This document shows positions 46,404 to 50,930 of a DNA stretch of 50,930 nucleotides, piece by piece (within the stretch, counting starts at the first letter, position 1; each line of letters starts with the position of its first letter). The translations under genes and the position numbers were made by a program. The notes beneath the pieces were generated by a model. That model was not told the DNA's origin and did no database searches. It was given only the letters and a program-made list of their open reading frames with translations. Origin of the DNA: Abditibacteriota bacterium (GTDB taxonomy: Bacteria > Armatimonadota > UBA5829); NCBI GenBank assembly GCA_017552965.1, contig JAFZNQ010000076.1, positions 86,035-136,964 of the forward strand, read 5' to 3'.

Positions 46404-46924
46404 TCGCCCTTACCTACAGGCAGAGTGACCCGGGCTCTCTCCGAGTCCCCCTCGATGGCAAATAGCTGCTCGTCCTCGCCGGCTGTCCGGGACAGGTTGA
46501 TGGTGGCCCGGCTGCCGGTGGCAGTCATGGGGGTGTCGCCCACCACGCTGTCTATCCTGACGCTGCCGGCCAGAGTCATGACGTCGTTCTCATAAAAGGC
46601 GCTGTCGCACCATATGTGATATTGGCTGTCTCCGGCCTTGTATTCCATGACCACACCTTCGGTGATGACGGCCTGGCTGATGCCCTCCAGGCCCTTTGCT
46701 GCCTTGCCCTCATACACCAGCTTCAGGTCCCGGCATTCGATCTGCAAAAAGGCCTCCTCGTCCCTGACCGCGAGAGACGTGCCGCCCTTGGCGGTCACCA
46801 CTTTTTTGTTCATGGATATACTCTTGGCCCGCAGCTTCACCGACCCGTCCTCGGCCGCAAATTCCGCCGCGAACGCGCCTGCGCAAAGCGCCGCCAGGAG
46901 CACTGCAAAGAGCAGTCTTTTCAT
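46400..46924 (-). CDS. lptA: LptA/OstA-like periplasmic bridge protein
   Basis: The 174-residue protein has a signal peptide (about 1-20) and an OstA-type beta-jellyroll: LRAKSISMNKKVVTAKGG, IECRDLKLVYEG, YHIWCDSAFYEND and LAGSVRIDSVVGDTPMTATG. It would form the periplasmic bridge in lipopolysaccharide export. GGGAGGG lies before the ATG at 46924; an earlier GTG/ATG-like codon in frame is less suited. It starts 14 nt after lptC. Confidence 0.87.
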   Translation of the reverse strand: MKRLLFAVLLAALCAGAFAAEFAAEDGSVKLRAKSISMNKKVVTAKGGTSLAVRDEEAFLQIECRDLKLVYEGKAAKGLEGISQAVITEGVVMEYKAGDSQYHIWCDSAFYENDVMTLAGSVRIDSVVGDTPMTATGSRATINLSRTAGEDEQLFAIEGDSERARVTLPVGKGE

Positions 46925-46938
46925 ACAGGCCCTCCCTG

Positions 46939-47544
46939 TCAATCTGACACCTCAAAGCTCTGAAGCGCTGTATCCAGCACCATCTTTTTTCCGCTCATTA
47001 TTCCCATATCGGTGGTCAGCCGAGCGCTCGTTGCGTATATCTTGCCTGCCCTGCTGTCCCATTTTATACTTTGGGCCACCAGCACCGAAGCATTTTGGGC
47101 GGAGGTGACCTTTACCCTGCCGCTGCACTCCACCACCCCGGTCCGGGCATAGAGCACAGCCCGGTCCGCGATGAGGTCGGCGGCGTATTTGGCCTCCCTG
47201 TCATACACGGAGGCGGAAAAGTCCTCCAGCGACACGGTGCTGTCTGTCTGACGGCCCGAAAAGCGGCGGGCATGGGCAGACATGCTCTTGCCCTTTTCGC
47301 CGGCCCACTCAAAGGTCACGTTGCCCGTGTCCACCCGGACCTCGGGTATCTCCTCCAGCTCGCTGCGGAGCTGCTCGTCTTTTTTGCGGGCTTCTTCCTC
47401 GCCGGTCTTTATCTCCTTGTCCAGGACCTCTTCCTTCTGACGGAACTCCCTGGCCGCCGCGCTGCGCCGGGCGCTCTCGGAGGAGCCGTGGCGGCAGCCG
47501 CACAGCACAAAGAGACACAGGAGGAGGACCAGAGCCGTTCTCAT
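46939..47544 (-). CDS. lptC: LptC-like lipoprotein
   Basis: The 201-residue protein has a signal peptide and lipobox (LFVLCGC, Cys17), then a charged helical stretch (about 25-65). An LptC/OstA-type beta domain with GNVTFEWAGEKGKSMSA, YDREAKYAADLIADRAVLY and GVVECSGRVKVTS follows. Known LptC is a membrane-anchored periplasmic protein; here the anchor would be lipid. Its stop is 14 nt before lptA. Order lptC-lptA-lptB-permease supports the call. Confidence 0.83.
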   Translation of the reverse strand: MRTALVLLLCLFVLCGCRHGSSESARRSAAAREFRQKEEVLDKEIKTGEEEARKKDEQLRSELEEIPEVRVDTGNVTFEWAGEKGKSMSAHARRFSGRQTDSTVSLEDFSASVYDREAKYAADLIADRAVLYARTGVVECSGRVKVTSAQNASVLVAQSIKWDSRAGKIYATSARLTTDMGIMSGKKMVLDTALQSFEVSD

Positions 47545-48281
47545 AATCTGTTGTCCAGCAGCCTTTTTCCGTTGTTGTAGAAGATGTCGGCCTTTTCCCC
47601 TTCGTCCAGAGAGGAGTTCTCCACAAAGGCCTTGAATAGGGAGCCGTCGGCGTAGGGCAGACTGCTGCCGTAAAACAGCCGGTGGGAGCCCAGGCTCTTC
47701 AGGGTGTAGTCTATCTTGTCGCTGCTGATCTTGCCCGACAGCTCCAGGCTGATATTGGTGTTGGAGACTGCCGCCAGCACCGCGTGCTTCCAGTCGTCCT
47801 CACCCATGCCCAGTATGATGAACCGCATGTTTTTGAAGGTCTGGGCCAGGCCCTCTATGACCTCCACGTCTCTGGCGTCCCTGGCGTGGATGAGCACCGG
47901 GGCGGCGTAGCGCCTCTGGGAATTGAGGATCACCTCGCAGGTGCTCTTGAGGAGCTTGCTCTTCAGATTGCCGGTGACTATCTTGATAGCCACCATGCGC
48001 TCGTTGAAGAGATACCTGCGCATCTCCTCGCTGCTTTCGTCGGGAAAGGCCGTGTTCACGGTCACAGCGCCGAACAGATTAGCCTTGCCCTGATATTTTT
48101 CCACGGTCTGAAAGACCAGCCGGTTCCCCGCCACGAAGTCCACCGTGTCCGACAGGGTGGAGGATATGACCGCGGCTATCACGTTGTTTCTCTGCATGCT
48201 CCCCAGCAGATTTTCTGCCGAGAACTGATTGCCCAGCACGGGAATGGCGCCTATCTGGCAGTTGATATCGATGATCTTCAT
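47541..48281 (-). CDS. amidohydrolase-fold protein lacking N-terminal metal histidines (copy 2)
   Basis: The 246-residue protein has a TIM-barrel pattern of the amidohydrolase-2 type (MKIIDINCQIG, VLIHARDARDVEVIEGL, MRFIILGMGEDD, HRLFYGSSLPYADG, KADIFYNNGKRLL). The first strand lacks the usual HxH metal pair, reading DINCQ. His in VLIHARD and Asp in the last strands remain only in part, so activity is doubtful. It is a paralogue of the next upstream gene (48278), and both ends overlap neighbours by ATGA. Role unknown. Confidence 0.75.
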   Translation of the reverse strand: MKIIDINCQIGAIPVLGNQFSAENLLGSMQRNNVIAAVISSTLSDTVDFVAGNRLVFQTVEKYQGKANLFGAVTVNTAFPDESSEEMRRYLFNERMVAIKIVTGNLKSKLLKSTCEVILNSQRRYAAPVLIHARDARDVEVIEGLAQTFKNMRFIILGMGEDDWKHAVLAAVSNTNISLELSGKISSDKIDYTLKSLGSHRLFYGSSLPYADGSLFKAFVENSSLDEGEKADIFYNNGKRLLDNRL

Positions 48282-49003
48282 GAATTGACTCCTAACAAAG
48301 AGGCGCTGTTAGTGTAGAATATCTTTTCCTTGTCCCCGTCGGGGATATGGGCCGCCAGCACAAAATCCCTGGCTATGCTCACAGACCTCTCGCAGGCGCC
48401 GGAGCCGAAGAGTATCCGGTCCGCCCCCACGCTGCCGTGGAGCAGCTCCAGAGTGGCCGGCATGCTGAGCCCGCTGGTCTCCACCATAAAGGCGGCGGAC
48501 TGTCTCACGGCGGATATGGCCTCCGCCAGATGCAGATGGTCCACCCCCTGCAGTATCACGGGATAGTCCAGCCGGGAGGCTGCCCGGAACACTCTGGTGA
48601 TCTGTCCGGGACCGGTGACGGAGATCATCACCGGCAGCCGGACCTGAGCATTCAGAGACAGCAGCTCCTCAAACACCAGGTGCTCGGCGTCCCATTCCTG
48701 CAGGTCCGGGAAAAACCTCAGCAGCCTGAAGCCCGCCTCCTTCAGCTTGGGCAGCAGCTCCTTTTGGCCAAAAAAGCCTCTGGGGTCCACCGTGGCCGCA
48801 GGCAGCAGCCGCTGCGAGTCGGAGCAGGCCTTCAGGGTGCGGGCATTGCCGTCCCTGTAGCTGTAATATATGCCGTAGCTGCACAGGGTCACCGCCTTTT
48901 CGGCGCCTCCCTCCTCCAGCCTCTGCTCCAGCTCAGCGCTGCCGTTGCCGGCAGTGGCGCCGGTATAGGGTCCGTAAACCGTGTTGATGTCTATGATCTT
49001 CAT
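48278..49003 (-). CDS. amidohydrolase-fold protein lacking N-terminal metal histidines (copy 1)
   Basis: The 241-residue paralogue of the previous protein starts MKIIDINTVYGPY, again without the HxH pair. Its barrel strands are visible (FRLLRFFPDL, VRLPVMISVTG, YPVILQGVDH, AFMVETSG, DRILFGSGACE) and its end is KEKIFYTNSASLLG, like the KADIFYNNGKRLL of copy 2. Start overlaps the gltX stop (ATGA). Its function and reason for sitting between gltX and lptC are unknown. Confidence 0.75.
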   Translation of the reverse strand: MKIIDINTVYGPYTGATAGNGSAELEQRLEEGGAEKAVTLCSYGIYYSYRDGNARTLKACSDSQRLLPAATVDPRGFFGQKELLPKLKEAGFRLLRFFPDLQEWDAEHLVFEELLSLNAQVRLPVMISVTGPGQITRVFRAASRLDYPVILQGVDHLHLAEAISAVRQSAAFMVETSGLSMPATLELLHGSVGADRILFGSGACERSVSIARDFVLAAHIPDGDKEKIFYTNSASLLGVNS

Positions 49004-50466
49004 TCCTGATCCGCCTTGTATTCCATGGCCGCCTTGTAGCGGGCGACGGTTTTTTCCTTGCCCAGGAGCTGCAGTATCTCAAACAGTCCGGGGCCCCAGG
49101 TGCGGCCGGTGACAGCCATTCTGGTGGGGTGTATCACCTCCGCGGGCTTCAGCTCCATATCGGCAGCCACGCCCCGGACGGCAGCCTCTATGGCCTCCAG
49201 GGTCCAGGGCTCCACAGCCTCCAGAGCCTCGATGAGCCCGGCGGCTATCTGTCTGAAATTGTCCTTGCGGAAGTGCTTCAGACCCTTGGGCTCGTATTCG
49301 GTGACGTCCCTGTAGAAGAATTCGGACAGCTCCACCGAGTCCGACAGGGTCACCAGCCTGTCCTGTATGAGGCGGGTCACCTCCAGCAGATACTCTTCCT
49401 CCTCCGGGGTGGGAGCGTCGCCCACAAAGCCTGCCTTTTGCAGATAGGGCCTGATGAGCTCTCTCAGCTCCTCGCAGGTCTTCATGCGTATGTATTCGCC
49501 GTTCAGGTCCTTGAGCTTCATCAGGTCAAAAATGGCGGGGTGATTGGCTATGCCCTCCAGAGAAAACCTGTCTATGAGCTCTTCTCTCGAATACAGCTTC
49601 CGGTCCTCCCCGGAAGCCCAGCCCATGGTGGCCAGAAAGTTCAGCATGGCTTCCGGCAGATAGCCCTCTTCTATGTAGCTCATAAATGCGGTGGCCGTGT
49701 CCGAACGCTTGGACAGCTTTTTGCCTCTCTCGTCCAATATAAGGGGCGGATGGACCCACAGAGGGGGCTGCCAGCCCAGAGCTTCATACAGCTGTATGTG
49801 CTTGGGAGCGGAGCTGATCCACTCCTCGCCCCTGATGACGTGGGTGATGCCCATATGGTGATCGTCCACTATGCTGGCGAAGTGATAGGTGGGAAAGCCG
49901 TCGGCCTTGATGATGATGAAGTCATCCTCCAGCTCGTTCTTGAAGGACACCTCTCCCCGGACTATATCCGTGAACACGGTCTCCCCTTCTCTCTTCATCT
50001 TGAAGCGGATCACGGGATGGGGGTTGTCCTTCAGCTTCTCCTCCACCTGCTCCGGAGTCAGATCCCGGCAGGCCCTGTCGTAGCCCGGGGGCAGCTTGGC
50101 CGCAGCCTGCTGCGCCCTCAGCTCCTCCAGCCTTTCCCGGGTGCAGAAGCAATAGTAGGCCTTGCCCTCATCTATGAGCTGTCTGGCGTATTTGTGATAC
50201 AGCTCCAGCCTCTCGGACTGAAAATACGGGCCGCGATCGCCGCCTGCGTCGGGGCCTTCGTCCCATTGCATGCCCATCCATCTCAGTCCCTTCATCATAT
50301 CCGAGAGAGAGTTTTCCACGTATCTGGTCCTGTCCGTATCCTCCACCCTGAGGATAAAATCACCCTGGGTGTGACGGGCATAGAGATAGTCAAATACCGC
50401 CGTACGGATGTTGCCTATATGGGGCGATCCCGTAGGGCTGGGGGCAAATCTGGTGCGTACTTTCAT
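49000..50466 (-). CDS. gltX: glutamyl-tRNA synthetase
   Basis: The 488-residue class I synthetase has FAPSPTGSPHIGNIRTA (HIGH-type motif), EDTDRTRYVE, and KLSKRSDTATAF (KMSKS-type). The C-terminal anticodon-binding domain follows (about 320-480). Length is normal. Whether it also charges tRNA-Gln cannot be judged, as no gatCAB or glnS is present here. The ATG is preceded by AAGGAAG. It heads the ten-gene operon, with its promoter about 60 bases upstream. Confidence 0.97.
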   Translation of the reverse strand: MKVRTRFAPSPTGSPHIGNIRTAVFDYLYARHTQGDFILRVEDTDRTRYVENSLSDMMKGLRWMGMQWDEGPDAGGDRGPYFQSERLELYHKYARQLIDEGKAYYCFCTRERLEELRAQQAAAKLPPGYDRACRDLTPEQVEEKLKDNPHPVIRFKMKREGETVFTDIVRGEVSFKNELEDDFIIIKADGFPTYHFASIVDDHHMGITHVIRGEEWISSAPKHIQLYEALGWQPPLWVHPPLILDERGKKLSKRSDTATAFMSYIEEGYLPEAMLNFLATMGWASGEDRKLYSREELIDRFSLEGIANHPAIFDLMKLKDLNGEYIRMKTCEELRELIRPYLQKAGFVGDAPTPEEEEYLLEVTRLIQDRLVTLSDSVELSEFFYRDVTEYEPKGLKHFRKDNFRQIAAGLIEALEAVEPWTLEAIEAAVRGVAADMELKPAEVIHPTRMAVTGRTWGPGLFEILQLLGKEKTVARYKAAMEYKADQE

Positions 50467-50527
50467 ATCAGTCTTCCTTCCGCCGGGCAGCCGGGCTGCA
50501 TGATAAAAATTCTACATATACACTACT

Positions 50528-50556
50528 ATTTTAGCACCAATCGGCCTCTTTTTCAA
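50528..50556 (-). promoter_or_regulatory. promoter of the gltX-lpt-rsmA operon
   Basis: The minus strand reads TTGAAA, a 17-nt spacer and TAAAAT with TGC before it. Confidence 0.78.
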
Positions 50557-50592
50557 GAGAGGGGCTCCGGGCTGCGCCCCGTCCGCCAAAGG

Positions 50593-50617
50593 CAAAAAAG
50601 GGTCCCGAAGGACCCTT
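50593..50617 (-). terminator. intrinsic terminator after tRNA-Ala
   Basis: The minus strand reads AAGGGTCC-TTCG-GGACCCTT then TTTT, a stem capped by a stable UUCG tetraloop. Confidence 0.9.
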
Positions 50618-50619
50618 GG

Positions 50620-50695
50620 TGGTGGAGATAAGGGGACTCGAACCCCTGACCCTCACATTGCGAACGTGATGCTCTTCCAGCTGAGCTACATCCCC
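50620..50695 (-). tRNA. tRNA-Ala(CGC)
   Basis: A 76-nt cloverleaf with encoded CCA. The anticodon loop TTCGCAA gives CGC (codon GCG), and the acceptor stem has the G3-U70 pair that marks alanine tRNAs. Confidence 0.96.
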
Positions 50696-50705
50696 ACGCA
50701 ATTCT

Positions 50706-50734
50706 ATTATAGCACATTCCCGGGAAAATTGCAA
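50706..50734 (-). promoter_or_regulatory. promoter of tRNA-Ala
   Basis: The minus strand reads TTGCAA, a 17-nt spacer and TATAAT with TGC before it. Confidence 0.8.
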
Positions 50735-50762
50735 AGAAAAAGCAGGGCTTGCGCCCTGCTTT
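50735..50762 (-). terminator. intrinsic terminator after the DUF1559 gene
   Basis: The minus strand reads AAAGCAGGGC-GCAA-GCCCTGCTTT then TTC. It sits directly upstream of the tRNA-Ala promoter. Confidence 0.82.
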
Positions 50763-50776
50763 CTCGTCAGATGACA

Positions 50777-50930
50777 TTAGTCGATATCGTAGCCGTCGGT
50801 GTCGGCGGGCATGCCAAAACCGTTGGAGCGAACTCTCAGCCAGTGATAGTCCCAAGCGGAACCGTTCCAAGGCAGACACTGACCGGCAGCATGGGTGGCA
50901 GCATGGCCATCGAAGAAGCCGCAGAGGAAC
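50777..50930 (-). CDS. DUF1559 pseudopilin-type protein, C-terminal 50 residues only
   Basis: The frame entering from the window edge ends at a TAA at 50777. The visible end contains FFDGHAATHAAG, with a DGHA motif like the H-x9-DG region of DUF1559 prepilin-like proteins, then a closing stretch LRVRSNGFGMPADTDGYDID. These proteins have a type-IV-pilin-like N-terminus and are abundant in Planctomycetes, Verrucomicrobia and Armatimonadota. The N-terminal methylation site lies outside the window, so this call rests on the tail alone. Confidence 0.65.
   Translation of the reverse strand, partial: FLCGFFDGHAATHAAGQCLPWNGSAWDYHWLRVRSNGFGMPADTDGYDID

Overview
The window is GC-rich (roughly 60%), densely coded bacterial DNA. 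The organism looks like a diderm (Gram-negative-type) anaerobe. An Lpt lipopolysaccharide-export set (lptC, lptA, lptB, LptF/G permease) implies an outer membrane, and a class-I superoxide reductase (desulfoferrodoxin) implies oxygen-sensitive metabolism. A DUF1559 pseudopilin C-terminus, a DUF3084 protein, DUF6273 proteins and secreted GH36/GH127 glycosidases fit a gut or rumen polysaccharide degrader of the Armatimonadota kind. That placement is inference; no 16S gene is present.

Layout. 1-1145: 3'-truncated sfsA, tRNA-Arg(TCG) and a rod-shaped structured RNA that resembles 6S RNA, all on the minus strand. 1146-11042: a DUF6273 protein, a secreted GH36 alpha-galactosidase, an ASKHA ferredoxin of the corrinoid-activator type, a triple-DUF6273 protein, and a redox-defence run (bcp, desulfoferrodoxin, ccdA, TlpA-like thioredoxin). 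11093-17152: a family of unrecognised exported proteins, in part AT-rich, with a duplicated terminator-promoter cassette, interrupted by an iron-sulfur flavoprotein and asd. 17235-23240: an operon of a long GH36-like enzyme, two tandem metallo-beta-lactamase-fold proteins and a membrane protein. 23297-26120: accB-hom-thrC. 26241-32103: GNAT, glutathione-peroxidase-like enzyme, CDF metal transporter, O-antigen-ligase-like polymerase and a cation/proton antiporter. 32250-34439: tRNA-Leu(GAG) and an overlapping trio (short-chain dehydrogenase, P-loop protein, chloramphenicol-acetyltransferase-like protein). 34477-41719: a carbohydrate cluster with two GH127 beta-L-arabinofuranosidases, a phosphodiester glycosidase and a carbohydrate-binding protein. 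41773-50466: a ten-gene operon reading gltX, two amidohydrolase-like proteins, lptC, lptA, lptB, lptF/G, DUF3084, a YqgF-like nuclease and rsmA, with most start and stop codons overlapping. 50620-50930: tRNA-Ala(CGC) and the end of a DUF1559 pseudopilin.

Function. The glycosidase groups point to removal of galactose and arabinose from plant polymers outside the cytoplasm. The lpt operon builds the outer membrane and is tied to translation (gltX) and rRNA maturation (rsmA, YqgF-like). The bcp/desulfoferrodoxin/ccdA/TlpA/GPx genes handle peroxide, superoxide and thiol redox. asd, hom and thrC cover three steps from aspartyl phosphate to threonine.

Most visible promoters carry an extended -10 (TGn-TATAAT), and intrinsic terminators are common. 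The most unusual items are the 6S-like RNA, the duplicated terminator-promoter cassette serving an unknown secreted family, the two genes that start directly behind intrinsic terminators, and a pair of amidohydrolase-fold proteins lacking the usual metal-binding histidines inside the gltX-lpt operon.
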